DNA of 64,000 bases, taken from the NCBI RefSeq assembly GCF_039839785.1, contig NZ_JBDOQT010000001.1, positions 124,001-188,000 on the forward strand. Direction: 5' to 3'. This document shows, in pieces, positions 1 to 8,215 of this stretch. The notes below the pieces were generated by a model. It made no database searches. It was not told where the DNA came from and was given only the letters and a program-made list of their open reading frames with translations. Position 1 is the first letter of the stretch; each line of letters begins with the position of its first letter. The stretch comes from Pelagibius sp. CAU 1746 (GTDB lineage: Bacteria > Pseudomonadota > Alphaproteobacteria > Kiloniellales > Kiloniellaceae). A program made the translations under genes and the position numbers.

Positions 1-488
1 TTGCCGAAGGGCACATTGTCGAAGCCCTCGGCCGTCGGCCCGGTGCCTTCCAGGTATTTCGGATTGCCCGCCGCCGACAGCGTCGTCAGGGTGCGGCCGT
101 GAAAGGCGCCGGAGCAGGAGATCACCCGCATGCGCTCCGGCTGGCCGGCGGCGTAGTGATAGCGGCGCGCCAGCTTCAACGCGCCCTCGATGGCCTCGGC
201 GCCGGAGTTGCAGAAGAACACCTTGTCGGCGAAGGAGTTCGCCACCAGCCGCTCGGCCAGGCGCCGGCCCTCCGGAATCTCGTAGAGATTGGAGACGTGC
301 CACAGCTTGCCGGCCTGGTCCTGCAGGACCTTCACCAGGTGCGGGTGACTGTGCCCCAGGGCGTTGACCGCGATGCCCGCCGCGAAGTCCAGGAATCGTC
401 GCCCGTCCGCCGTATAGAGATAGGGGCCTTCGCCGCGCTCGAAAGCGAGGTCGGCGCGCGCATAGGTATGCATCAAGGCGTCGCTCAC
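1..488 (-). CDS. argD: Acetylornithine aminotransferase, 5' part (runs off the window)
   Basis: PLP-dependent class III aminotransferase that converts N-acetylglutamate semialdehyde to N-acetylornithine in arginine synthesis. The reverse strand encodes about 162 N-terminal residues ending at the window edge. Seen directly: [41 protein letters not shown] and GAFHGRT, the usual ArgD order of substrate and PLP-phosphate binding segments. I chose the GTG at 488 because AGGAG lies 8 nt upstream of it; the in-frame ATG at 473 has no such site. The lysine that binds PLP lies outside the window. ArgD rather than another class III enzyme is a family judgement. Confidence 0.85.
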   Translation of the reverse strand, partial: MSDALMHTYARADLAFERGEGPYLYTADGRRFLDFAAGIAVNALGHSHPHLVKVLQDQAGKLWHVSNLYEIPEGRRLAERLVANSFADKVFFCNSGAEAIEGALKLARRYHYAAGQPERMRVISCSGAFHGRTLTTLSAAGNPKYLEGTGPTAEGFDNVPFG

Positions 489-773
489 GGACCGAACTCC
501 TATACTTTATTCGGCAGGCCTCCCGGGCCTGACAAAGGCCCGACAGGCCCCCACGGGCCCGAAAGGGCCGAAATGCCTCATGTTCTGGGGCGGGGACGGG
601 TCACTTTCAGGCCGGCGCCGGGCTTGCCGGGGCCGGCCAGGTCCAGCTTACACGGCACGCAGCCGGGGCTGAAGGGGCGACACTATTGGCAGAATGGGGC
701 TCGCTGTCAACCGGAGCGCCCGGATTCCGGCGGTCCTGCGGGGATTTAGGGGCTGGCAACGGCGGCGCGCCGG
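489..773. other. Intergenic region with GGCC-rich inverted repeats upstream of argD
   Basis: This is a gene-free stretch between argD and the first TraB/GumN gene. From 515 to 569 it is packed with GGCC cores. Two small hairpins are visible: CAGGCC/GGCCTG around a 5-nt loop (515-531), and GGCCC/GGGCC around GAAA (556-569). They sit in the likely argD leader, transcribed leftwards, and could form structure in the mRNA. I see no convincing promoter hexamers or coding potential. Confidence 0.4.
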
Positions 774-1763
774 TCACTCCAGCCTGGTGACTGTGTAGCC
801 GCGCTGCTCCAGCAAGCTGAGCATCCCCCGCTCACCGGGCATGTGCAGGGCGCCCACCGCCACGAAGGTCGAGCCCTTCTCGAAGACCGGCAGCAGGCTT
901 TCAACCATGGTTCGGTTGCGCCCATCCATGATCCGGTCGTGGAAACGCCGGGCAACTTCGGGGTCCATCTGCTCCAGTTGGCGCTCCCACAGCGCATAAC
1001 GTTGCGCCAGATCGCCCTTCAGATAGAGCTCAAGCCGCTCCACCTTGGTTCGCGGCTTGTCGAAGTTGTCGACGGCCGAGTTCAGCATGGAAACCTGATC
1101 CTCCAGCGGGATGCCGGCGAAAACATTCAAGTGCTCTCGTGTGGTCTCCAGGGGAATGACCTCCTTCCCCTCTTCGAGCGCCCGGCTCTGTAGCCAGTCG
1201 TCGAGGATCGGCTTGCCCTTTTCGCGGCGGAGACCGGCTGAAATTTCCCGGCCGCCGATCATGAACCAGACGACCCAGGGCTGCAGGCGGTCGAGGCGCT
1301 TGATACGGTAATAGCGGAATAAGAACAGCGCCTTCATGCGGCGGTAGCTCTCCTCGCCGAGGACGCCCTGCAGGGTGGCGTCCTCCGCCAGCTCGAAGTA
1401 GGGGGTCTTTTCTTCTTCGCTGATATCTTCCTCCAAGCCCGTCTCGAAAGCTGCAAACCGCGCCTTATCGAAAGCCGTCTCGGCCGCCTCCGGCAGGTCG
1501 AACACCTCCGGATTGGTTACGTGGATGGTGCCGAAGAGATAGCTCGGCTCCTGGCCCGGCAAATCGATCTGCCAGATGCGGCCTTCGCCGAAGGAGACGT
1601 CTGCCGGTTCCGGCAAGGGCTGCAACTGATCGCTGGGCCAAACGGTCGGCAGCGTCGGCCCGCAGCCGCCGACGACGAGCAGCAGTACCGCCGCGACCGG
1701 TGCGGCGAGACGGCGCGCGGTCTCGCGCCGCCAAAGGCCCAAGCTGTCGGACAGCCCCCTCAC
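774..1763 (-). CDS. TraB/GumN family lipoprotein (paralog 1 of 5)
   Basis: This 329-residue protein belongs to the TraB/GumN/Tiki-like superfamily, whose eukaryotic Tiki members are metalloproteases with two GxxH motifs. Seen: lipobox VVGGC with Cys34, so probably an outer-membrane or periplasmic lipoprotein; GRIW at 61-64; GTIH at 78-81; a Glu in the following AAFETG segment; GRNRTMV; and GALH at 304-307 followed by MPGERG near the C terminus. Both GxxH motifs are intact. It starts with GTG one base after the stop of the preceding paralog, so it is the last gene of a three-gene transcription unit. The substrate is unknown. Confidence 0.85.
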   Translation of the reverse strand: MRGLSDSLGLWRRETARRLAAPVAAVLLLVVGGCGPTLPTVWPSDQLQPLPEPADVSFGEGRIWQIDLPGQEPSYLFGTIHVTNPEVFDLPEAAETAFDKARFAAFETGLEEDISEEEKTPYFELAEDATLQGVLGEESYRRMKALFLFRYYRIKRLDRLQPWVVWFMIGGREISAGLRREKGKPILDDWLQSRALEEGKEVIPLETTREHLNVFAGIPLEDQVSMLNSAVDNFDKPRTKVERLELYLKGDLAQRYALWERQLEQMDPEVARRFHDRIMDGRNRTMVESLLPVFEKGSTFVAVGALHMPGERGMLSLLEQRGYTVTRLE

Positions 1764-1764
1764 G

Positions 1765-2724
1765 TCAATGCAGCTTGGTTACCTTGTAGCCGCGCTCCTC
1801 GAAGAGCCGCAGCACGCCTTCCTCGCCGGGCAGGTGGCCGGCCCCCACCGCGACGAAGGTCGAGTCCTCGCGCATGTGGGGCAAGGCGCGTTCGACGAAG
1901 ATGTGATTGCGGTTGGTCAGGATGCGGAAATCCAGCATCTCGGCGACTTCCGGCGGATAGCGGCTCATGCGCTCCTCACTGAGCGCCATCAGCAGTCCCA
2001 GGTTGCCGTCGACGTAGGCCTGCACGATCGGGGCTCCCTGCCGCTCCTGATGGTAGTGGTCGACGAGGGCGGTCAGCATGGCGACCTGCTGGTCCATCGG
2101 AATGGTGTCGTATTTGACGAAGCCTTCCTCGACGCTCTCCAGGCCGACCACCGTCTTGCCTTCGTCACGCGCCCGTTTTTGCAGCCAGCCGTCGAGGACC
2201 ACCTCGCCCGACTTGGAGTCGTCGTCGTTGCGGTAGAAGGTGCCCCGCGCGCCCCCGAAGATGTCCCACATCACCCAGGGCTTGAGCTCGTTATTCGGTT
2301 TCCAGTAGCCCAGCCCCTTGATGATATTGGTCAGGTCACCGTAAACCCGGGCGCCGACCAGGCTCCTGAGAGTGGTCCCTTCGGAGAGCCTGTAGCGCTC
2401 ACGGTCGATACGGTTTTCCTCTTTCTTGGCCGGATCGTAGTCGTATTCGAAAGCGGCAATCGGCGAGTCGACGAAGGCCCGCTCTGCGGCAAGAGGGATA
2501 TCGAGCACCTTGGAGTCGGCGATATGAAAGGTCCCGAAGACGTAGCTCGGCTTGATGTCTTCGCCTTCGATCTTCCAGATGCGCCCCTGATCGTAGGGCA
2601 TATCCAGCGGTTCGGGCAGCGGCAGCGGCTCGGGCGTCGCACAGGTTGCAAGCAAGAGCAGGAGCGGCGGCATCGCCAAGGGCCGCGGCAGGCAGCATCG
2701 CAGTTGGCGAAAAACGTTCTTCAT
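1765..2724 (-). CDS. TraB/GumN family lipoprotein (paralog 2 of 5)
   Basis: This is a 319-residue paralog of its neighbours. A hydrophobic N terminus ends in the lipobox LLATC (Cys28). GRIW at 48-51 and GTFH at 64-67 are followed by AAFEYD, then NRNHIFVE, and a C-terminal GAGH at 294-297 with LPGEEG. The two histidine motifs expected of the superfamily are present. The ATG at 2724 has GAGGA about 7 nt upstream. It lies 9 nt after the stop of paralog 3 and 1 nt before paralog 1, which points to one operon. The middle of the protein differs from the others, for example a lysine- and glutamate-rich stretch after the first motif, suggesting diverged substrate preference. Confidence 0.85.
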   Translation of the reverse strand: MKNVFRQLRCCLPRPLAMPPLLLLLATCATPEPLPLPEPLDMPYDQGRIWKIEGEDIKPSYVFGTFHIADSKVLDIPLAAERAFVDSPIAAFEYDYDPAKKEENRIDRERYRLSEGTTLRSLVGARVYGDLTNIIKGLGYWKPNNELKPWVMWDIFGGARGTFYRNDDDSKSGEVVLDGWLQKRARDEGKTVVGLESVEEGFVKYDTIPMDQQVAMLTALVDHYHQERQGAPIVQAYVDGNLGLLMALSEERMSRYPPEVAEMLDFRILTNRNHIFVERALPHMREDSTFVAVGAGHLPGEEGVLRLFEERGYKVTKLH

Positions 2725-2733
2725 ATCTGATCC

Positions 2734-3702
2734 TCAGTGCAATCGTGTGACCCTGTATCCCTCTTGCTCCAGCAGGAAGAGGACGCCTTCTTCGCCGGCC
2801 AGATGGGCGGCCCCCACGGCAACGAAGGTGCTCGCCTCCGCCATCAGGGGCGCCATGCGCTCCACCATGATGCGGTTGCGGTCGTCGATCAGGCGGAGGT
2901 CGATCGTCTCGGCCGTGTCGGGCGGCAGCCAGCTCAGGTACTCGCGCCACAACGCCTCGAACATGGCGAGGTCGCCGTTCAGGTAGAGCTCGACCTTAGG
3001 CACCCAGGGCGCGTGATCGGAGTACCGATCGAGGGCCAGCTTCAAAAGATCCGCCTGCTGATCCAGAGGGATCTTGTCGTAGATGTCTATCTGCTCTTCG
3101 ATCGTCTCCAGGCCGACCACCTTCTTGCCGGATTTCGCCGCCCGATCCTCGAGCCAGTCGTCCAAGACCATGCCGTGGCCACTGGGCTCCAGGCGGCCGT
3201 AGTCGACGAAACCGAAGGCCTCACCGCCCATATACTCCCAGAACACCCAGGGCTTGATGTTGTTCTTGGGGACGAGCATGCGCTGCTTCATGTGCCAGCG
3301 CAGGATCCCGAAGCTGCGCGAGCCGATGAGCTCCTCCAGCGTCTCGTCGCCGGTCAGCTCCATGCGTTCGTCATAGAGCGTCTCCACGGCCACAACGGTA
3401 TCGTCGATCAGTTCGAAGGCCGCCGTATCGGCCGCGGCGAAGGCGGTCTCGACCGCCGGGGGGAGATCCATGACCCGCTTGTCGTCGACATGCATGGTCC
3501 CGAAGACGTAGCTCGGGGCCAGGCCCTCGCGCTCCACCTTCCAGAGACGACCCTGGCCATGAGGGATGTCCGGGCGTTCCGGGAGGGGATAGGGCTGACG
3601 CGGGGTGCAGGAGGCCAGCACCAGCAGCGCCAGGGTAGCCGCCGCCACGGCGCCGCGGCGCCGCAAAAGCGCAAGAAACTCCCCCGGAACCTGCCTACCC
3701 AT
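2734..3702 (-). CDS. TraB/GumN family lipoprotein (paralog 3 of 5)
   Basis: This is a 322-residue lipoprotein from the ATG at 3702. A longer reading frame continues upstream into paralog 4, but the signal peptide (RRRG, a hydrophobic run, then the lipobox LVLASC with Cys32) begins properly only at this ATG, which has a GAAGGGG purine run upstream. Motifs: GRLW, GTMH at 68-71, AAFELI, DRNRIMVERM, and GAAH at 297-300 with LAGEEG. It is the first gene of the 3-2-1 operon. A terminator after paralog 4 (3791-3820) separates it from upstream genes, so it needs its own promoter in 3703-3790. I cannot assign one confidently. Confidence 0.85.
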   Translation of the reverse strand: MGRQVPGEFLALLRRRGAVAAATLALLVLASCTPRQPYPLPERPDIPHGQGRLWKVEREGLAPSYVFGTMHVDDKRVMDLPPAVETAFAAADTAAFELIDDTVVAVETLYDERMELTGDETLEELIGSRSFGILRWHMKQRMLVPKNNIKPWVFWEYMGGEAFGFVDYGRLEPSGHGMVLDDWLEDRAAKSGKKVVGLETIEEQIDIYDKIPLDQQADLLKLALDRYSDHAPWVPKVELYLNGDLAMFEALWREYLSWLPPDTAETIDLRLIDDRNRIMVERMAPLMAEASTFVAVGAAHLAGEEGVLFLLEQEGYRVTRLH

Positions 3703-3790
3703 GGGCCCCCACCCCTTCACATCAGCTCTCCCAGGCCGCCAGAATTGCATCCTGGGCGCGTGTTGTGAAGCTTGACAATTCAACCGGAAG

Positions 3791-3820
3791 AAAAAAACTT
3801 CGCCGGGCGGGGCGCCGGCG
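3791..3820 (-). terminator. Rho-independent terminator after TraB/GumN paralog 4
   Basis: Read on the minus strand this is a CGCCGG/CCGGCG stem with an 8-nt GC-rich loop, followed by AAG and seven T residues. It starts 6 nt after the stop codon of the gene ending at 3827. Stem, position and T-tract all fit an intrinsic terminator, and it splits the five-gene array into separate transcription units. Confidence 0.75.
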
Positions 3821-3826
3821 GAGAGG

Positions 3827-4759
3827 CTAATGGACCCGGGTGACGCGGTAGCCGCGCCGCTCCAGCAGGCTGAGGATGCCCTCCTCGCCGGGCATGTGCA
3901 GGGCGCCGACCGCGACGAAGGCGCGGCCACGTTCCAGCAGCGGGATCATGCGCTCGACCATGGCCCGGTTGCGCTGGTCCAGGAAGGCTTCCTTGAACCG
4001 GCGCGCACTGGCGTCGCGCTCTGCCTCTTCCTGGAACTCGCGGTAGGTCCGGCGCATATCGCCGACCAAGTAGTCCTGTAGCAACTGTTCGTACTGGCCC
4101 GGCTCGGCATCCAGGCGGTCGAGTTGCTCGCGCATGACCTCGGCGAAGTCGCGCTCGGGAATCAGATCGAAGACCCCCATATGCTCCTCCAGGGTCTCCA
4201 GCCCCTCGACCCGCATGCCCAGGTCATAGGCCCACTGGATGAGGTAGAAGTCGAGCGCGAGGTCGCCGTCGAGCTGGCGCCGGTACTCCTCCGGCGGCAT
4301 GGAGAAGATGTAGATCAGCATGAAGGGGTGCAACTGCCCCACCACCTTCGCCGGCAGGCCGTACTTGGCGGCCCGCGCCACGACGCGGGCATAGGTCTTC
4401 TTGTCGAGTTGGCCGGCCAGGTCGCAGCGGCAAGCACGCGTCTGGCCGGTGCCGGCGAGCACGGCCTCGCGTTCCTCGGGCGTGAAGCGCAGCTCGAAGG
4501 CGGCCTGCTCGGAGCGCTGGAAGACCTCCTGAATCGGCTGCGGCAGATTGCGCACCCGCCGGTCGCTGACATGCATGGTGCCGATGATGTGGCTGGGCGG
4601 CGCAGTACCGCGCTCGACACGCCACATGCGGCCCTCGCCGTGCTTGATCGGGTGGGGGTCCGAGGCCGCGGCCAGCCCGGCCCAGGCCGCCAGCAGCAGG
4701 GCGGCAAAGGGGAGGCTGCAGCGGCGCAGCAGCGCGGTCATACCTCGGGATGCAGTCAT
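3827..4759 (-). CDS. TraB/GumN family periplasmic protein (paralog 4 of 5)
   Basis: This 310-residue paralog has a cleavable signal peptide instead of a lipobox: a hydrophobic run ending WAGLAAAS at about residue 33. GRMW, GTMH at 60-63, AAFELRF, QRNRAMVERM and GALH at 285-288 with MPGEEG are all present. It is the only one with a CRCDL cysteine pair in the middle region. I chose the ATG at 4759 because CGAGG lies 6 nt upstream; the ATG at 4741 has its purine run too close. It is followed by an intrinsic terminator and separated from paralog 5 by 154 bp, so it may be monocistronic. Confidence 0.85.
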   Translation of the reverse strand: MTASRGMTALLRRCSLPFAALLLAAWAGLAAASDPHPIKHGEGRMWRVERGTAPPSHIIGTMHVSDRRVRNLPQPIQEVFQRSEQAAFELRFTPEEREAVLAGTGQTRACRCDLAGQLDKKTYARVVARAAKYGLPAKVVGQLHPFMLIYIFSMPPEEYRRQLDGDLALDFYLIQWAYDLGMRVEGLETLEEHMGVFDLIPERDFAEVMREQLDRLDAEPGQYEQLLQDYLVGDMRRTYREFQEEAERDASARRFKEAFLDQRNRAMVERMIPLLERGRAFVAVGALHMPGEEGILSLLERRGYRVTRVH

Positions 4760-4864
4760 GGGCGGCCTCGCCTGGCAGCTTCGACAGTGCGACCGGCCCC
4801 GTCTCGCAGGGGTATCTTAGGCAAGATCAATCTCCGGTTGCGAAAGAGCCTGGGCGGAAAACCT

Positions 4865-4889
4865 TAAAAATCCGGCAAAGCGGGGATTT
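4865..4889 (-). terminator. Possible weak terminator after TraB/GumN paralog 5
   Basis: On the minus strand AATCC pairs with GGATT around a short loop, followed by five T residues, about 25 nt beyond the stop of the gene ending at 4914. The stem is short and interrupted, so this is tentative. Confidence 0.3.
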
Positions 4890-4913
4890 GTCTCAAAGCA
4901 TCTGCAGGCGGCG

Positions 4914-5828
4914 TCAATAGAGCCGGGTCACCCGGTAGCCGCGCCGCTGCAGCAGGCTGAGGATGCCCGCCTCGCCCGGCAGGTGCAGCGCGCCCACGGC
5001 CACGAAGGCCCGGCCCTGCTCCAGCAGCGGGACCATGCGCTCGGCCATGGTGCGGTTGCGGTCGTCGATCATGCGCTCGGCCAGACGCCGGGTGGCCTCG
5101 ACGTCATCGACACCGGAATAGTCATTGGCCACCGCCATGAGGGTGGCCGTGTCGCCCTTCAGATAGGCGCGGAACATGGTGTTGAACTGGGCCACGATGT
5201 GCTCGTGGTCGTCCAGCAGGTCGGCGACCATGGCGACCTGCTCGGCCTCGCCCAAACTGTCGAAGATCTCGATCTGCTCGGCATAGCTCTCCAGGCCCTG
5301 CAGGGCCTTGCCGCGGCGCCGGGCCTCGTCTTGCAGCCAGAAATCGAAGGCCGGCTCGCCCTGGGCCTGGCGGATCACCTCGATGCGCGGGCGCGCCAGG
5401 AAGAGGCCGAGCGCCCAGGGCTTCATGCGCTGCAGGCCCTCGGGCGTGACGCCGAAGTCGGCCACCGCCGCCGCCGCGCGTTCGAAAAGCTCGGCCCCGA
5501 CGATGTCCTGCAGGTTCCGCCCCGGCGCCAGTTGCATGGCTTGGCCCATCTCCGCCGCGCCGTCCTGACCGGCGACGATCTCGAAGACGGCGACGCGCGA
5601 CTGCTCCAGGGCCTCGTCGATCTGTCTGGGCAACTCGCGCAGGCGCGGATCGGTCGAGTGCATAGTGCCGAGCAGGTAGCTCGCCGGGGCACCGTCCTTT
5701 TCCAACTGCCACAGCAGGCCCTCGCTGAAGGGAATGTTCTCGGCGGCGGCCGGCGTGAGCCACAATACGGCGGCGGCCAGCACCGCCAGCGGCGCCGCGA
5801 AAATCTTGCCCTGCAGTGATCTCAGCAT
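4914..5828 (-). CDS. TraB/GumN family periplasmic protein (paralog 5 of 5)
   Basis: This is a 304-residue protein and the most upstream member of the array. A signal peptide ends TPAAA before Glu30. GLLW, GTMH at 54-57, VAVFEIV, DDRNRTMAERM and GALH at 279-282 with LPGEAG match the other four. The C-terminal block FVAVGALH...RRGYRVTRLY is nearly identical to paralog 4, so these two are probably the closest pair, in line with both having ordinary signal peptides. The ribosome-binding site in front of the ATG at 5828 is weak. The ABC-2 permease pair ends 52 nt upstream of it on the same strand. Confidence 0.85.
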   Translation of the reverse strand: MLRSLQGKIFAAPLAVLAAAVLWLTPAAAENIPFSEGLLWQLEKDGAPASYLLGTMHSTDPRLRELPRQIDEALEQSRVAVFEIVAGQDGAAEMGQAMQLAPGRNLQDIVGAELFERAAAAVADFGVTPEGLQRMKPWALGLFLARPRIEVIRQAQGEPAFDFWLQDEARRRGKALQGLESYAEQIEIFDSLGEAEQVAMVADLLDDHEHIVAQFNTMFRAYLKGDTATLMAVANDYSGVDDVEATRRLAERMIDDRNRTMAERMVPLLEQGRAFVAVGALHLPGEAGILSLLQRRGYRVTRLY

Positions 5829-5880
5829 CGCGTGACAGGTCCCAATCTGCGCTGTCCGCCGGCCCTGGGGCGCTACGCCG

Positions 5881-6732
5881 TCAGGGCCGGATCTTGTAGC
5901 CCGCCGCGAAGAGCCGCCACGCCACCAGCGCCAAACCCAGGTTCAGCGCGGCGAGCAGGCCGGCGCCCAGCGCCAGCGAGGTTTCCGCCTGGCCGATGAA
6001 ACCGGCCCGGAAGCCGTCGACGGCGTAGAATACGGGGTTGAAGTAGATCCAGTCCCGAAACGCCTCCGGCAGCCGCTCCACCGAGAAGAAGGTTCCCGAA
6101 AGGAGACCCAGCGGCACGATGAGGAAACCCTCCACCGCGCCGTAGTGGTCCCAGCGCTCGGCCCAGAGTCCCGCAATGGTGCCCATGAGCGCGAAGAGCA
6201 GCGCCGCCAAGACGGCAAATCCGAGAACAAAAATTGCATCGAAGTATGAATAATCCGCGAAGACCGCGGTCCCCAGCGCCACCAGCCCGCCGGAGATCAG
6301 CCCGCAGGTGGCCGCCGAGAGCACGAAGCCGGACATGACCTCCAGCGCGCTCAAGGGCGCCATCTGCACGTCGGCGATGGTGCCCTCCATCTTGTCCAAC
6401 ACGATCATGGCCGCGGAATTCTGAAAGGCGGTGTAGGCCACGGCGTAAAGCGCCACGCCCGGCGCGATGAACTCCTTCAGGCCGACCCCCGGCAGCATCT
6501 CGCCGAGGCCGCGCTGGCCGACCACGAAGACCAGCAGGAACAGCATGCTGGAAACCAGCGGGCCGGCCAGGGTCTCCAGCCCGAAGCGCAGGAAGCGGGC
6601 GAGGCCGTAGCCGTAGTAGACCGTCCAGAGGCCGCGCCAGTTGAAGCGCCGGAAGGCCAGGGGGCGCCAGGCGCGGAAGGCCAGCCCCGCCGCGGCGCCT
6701 CCCGCCCTGGGGCTGCCCCCGGCCTCCGTCAT
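5881..6732 (-). CDS. ABC-2 type transporter permease (second of a coupled pair)
   Basis: This is a 283-residue inner-membrane permease of the ABC-2 class (YadH-like). It has about six hydrophobic helices with the conserved region LLSGTFFSVERLPEAFRDWIYFNP before the last helices and a C-terminal AAGYKIRP. The ATG at 6732 overlaps the stop of the preceding permease in an ATGA, so translation is coupled. The short arginine-rich N terminus containing FNWRGLWTVYY resembles VNWRGLWTLYM of its partner, showing common descent. The pair presumably forms a heterodimer with an ATPase encoded elsewhere; none is adjacent. The substrate is unknown. Confidence 0.85.
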   Translation of the reverse strand: MTEAGGSPRAGGAAAGLAFRAWRPLAFRRFNWRGLWTVYYGYGLARFLRFGLETLAGPLVSSMLFLLVFVVGQRGLGEMLPGVGLKEFIAPGVALYAVAYTAFQNSAAMIVLDKMEGTIADVQMAPLSALEVMSGFVLSAATCGLISGGLVALGTAVFADYSYFDAIFVLGFAVLAALLFALMGTIAGLWAERWDHYGAVEGFLIVPLGLLSGTFFSVERLPEAFRDWIYFNPVFYAVDGFRAGFIGQAETSLALGAGLLAALNLGLALVAWRLFAAGYKIRP

Positions 6733-7544
6733 GGCTTCAGCCGGTAGCCGGTGGCGAACATCCTGTAGGTCACCACCCAGAGGAAGAGGTTGACCCCGAC
6801 CATGACCGCGATCCCCAGCGTCAGGTTGCCGTCGGCGTGGCCGATGAAGCCGTAGCGGAAGCCGTCGATCATGTAGAAGAAGGGATTGAAGTGGGCAACG
6901 ACCTGCCAGGCCTCGGGCAGCCGCTCGATGGAATAGAATGTGCCGGAAAGGAAGGAAAAGGGCGTGATGACGAAATTGGTCACCGCGGCGATGTGATCGA
7001 ATTTCTCCGACCAGATGCCGCCGATCATCCCGAGCAGCGACAGCATCAGCGAGGCCATGATGCTGTGAAAGAGGATGAAGAGCACATTGTGGATCGAAAC
7101 GGGGACGAAGAGCCACATGCCCAGGCCGACGGCCAGGCCGACCATCAGGCCGCGGGTGACGCCGCCGGCGGCCATGCCCAGGGTCAGCTCGGCCGGCGAG
7201 AGGGGCGGCATCAGGACGTCGACGATGTTGCCCTGCACCTTGGCGATGACCAGCGAGGAGGAGGTGTTGGCGAAGGCGTTCTGCACCATGGCCATCATGA
7301 TGAGGCCGGGCGCCAGGAAGGCCGCGAAGGGCACGCCGCCGACGACGCGTCCGCCGCCGCCCAGCGCCAGGGTGAAGATCGCCAGAAACAAGAGCGTCGT
7401 CACCATCGGCGCCAGCAGGGTCTGCGTAAAGACGTTGAGGAAGCGGCGCACTTCCTTCATGTAGAGGGTCCAGAGGCCGCGCCAGTTGACGCGCCCCATT
7501 TGCCTGACGCGGGTGCCGCCGAGCGAGAGGGTCTGATGTTCCAT
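6729..7544 (-). CDS. ABC-2 type transporter permease (first of a coupled pair)
   Basis: This is a 271-residue ABC-2 permease. It has a cytoplasmic N terminus with VNWRGLWTLYMKEVRRFL, then about six membrane segments, the ABC-2 signature stretch FLSGTFYSIERLPEAW...HFNPFFYMIDGFRYGFIG, and an ATGYRLKP C terminus. It overlaps the downstream permease by 4 nt. The two share the same architecture but differ in sequence, so this is an old duplication. It is divergent from recX; the 53-bp gap would have to hold both promoters. There is no ATP-binding subunit in this window near the pair. Confidence 0.87.
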   Translation of the reverse strand: MEHQTLSLGGTRVRQMGRVNWRGLWTLYMKEVRRFLNVFTQTLLAPMVTTLLFLAIFTLALGGGGRVVGGVPFAAFLAPGLIMMAMVQNAFANTSSSLVIAKVQGNIVDVLMPPLSPAELTLGMAAGGVTRGLMVGLAVGLGMWLFVPVSIHNVLFILFHSIMASLMLSLLGMIGGIWSEKFDHIAAVTNFVITPFSFLSGTFYSIERLPEAWQVVAHFNPFFYMIDGFRYGFIGHADGNLTLGIAVMVGVNLFLWVVTYRMFATGYRLKP

Positions 7545-7597
7545 AGCGCTTCACATAATCCCCGCCGCCGCCGGACGCAAGGCGCGAAGCCGCGCGC

Positions 7598-8215
7598 ATG
7601 AGCCGCGACGGCGCCGATGCGGGAGAGCGCAAAGCCCGGAAATCGGCGGGAAAGCGCCGCCAGCCGCTGAAGGCCACGCCCGAGGGCCTGGAGCGTTCGG
7701 CGCTCTACTACCTGGAGCGCTACGACAGCTCCAGCGGCCACCTGCGCCGCCTGCTGCGGCGGAAGATCCTGCTCTCCGCCAGGGTGCACGGCACCGACCC
7801 GGAAGAAGGCGCCGCGGCGGTGGAGCGGCTGATCGCGCGGCTGACCGGGCTGGGCCTGCTGGACGACGCCCGCTACGCCCGCGAACGGGTGCGCGGCCTG
7901 CTGGCGCGCGGCACCTCCGCGGCCATGATCCGCGCCAAGCTGCGCGGCAAGAGCCTGCCTGCGGCATTGATCGAGGCGGCCCTGGAGTCCGAAGACTGCG
8001 CCGGTGAGGGCCGCGAGCTGCGCGCCGCCCTGCGCTACGCCAAGCGCCGCCGCCTGGGCCCCTTCCGCGTGGAAAAGCGCCCCGGCGAGCGGGCCGAGCG
8101 GCGCGACCGCGACCTGGCCGCCCTGGGCCGCCAGGGCTTCGACTACGAAACCGCCCGGCGGGTGGTCGACAGCGAGGATCCGGCCGCCCTGGAGGCGGAG
8201 TTGGACGCCGGCTGA
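7598..8215 (+). CDS. recX: Regulatory protein RecX
   Basis: This is a 205-residue basic helical protein of the RecX family, which binds RecA filaments and modulates recombination. Typical features: ALYYLERYDSSSGHLRRLLRRK near the N terminus, LGLLDDARYARERVRGLLARG in the middle (the three-helix repeats), and a C-terminal helical repeat with FDYETARRVV. Alphaproteobacterial RecX proteins have such basic N-terminal extensions. recA is not adjacent. A tandem 11-bp repeat begins exactly at the stop codon. Confidence 0.85.
   Translation: MSRDGADAGERKARKSAGKRRQPLKATPEGLERSALYYLERYDSSSGHLRRLLRRKILLSARVHGTDPEEGAAAVERLIARLTGLGLLDDARYARERVRGLLARGTSAAMIRAKLRGKSLPAALIEAALESEDCAGEGRELRAALRYAKRRRLGPFRVEKRPGERAERRDRDLAALGRQGFDYETARRVVDSEDPAALEAELDAG

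Noticed and set aside
2734-3930. Longer N terminus for TraB/GumN paralog 3
   Set aside because: The extra 76 codons overlap the end of paralog 4 and its terminator; the lipoprotein signal begins at 3702.
5881-7677. Possible fusion of both permeases in one 598-codon frame
   Set aside because: The first 315 codons are the out-of-phase shadow of the upstream permease. The real second permease starts at the ATG at 6732.
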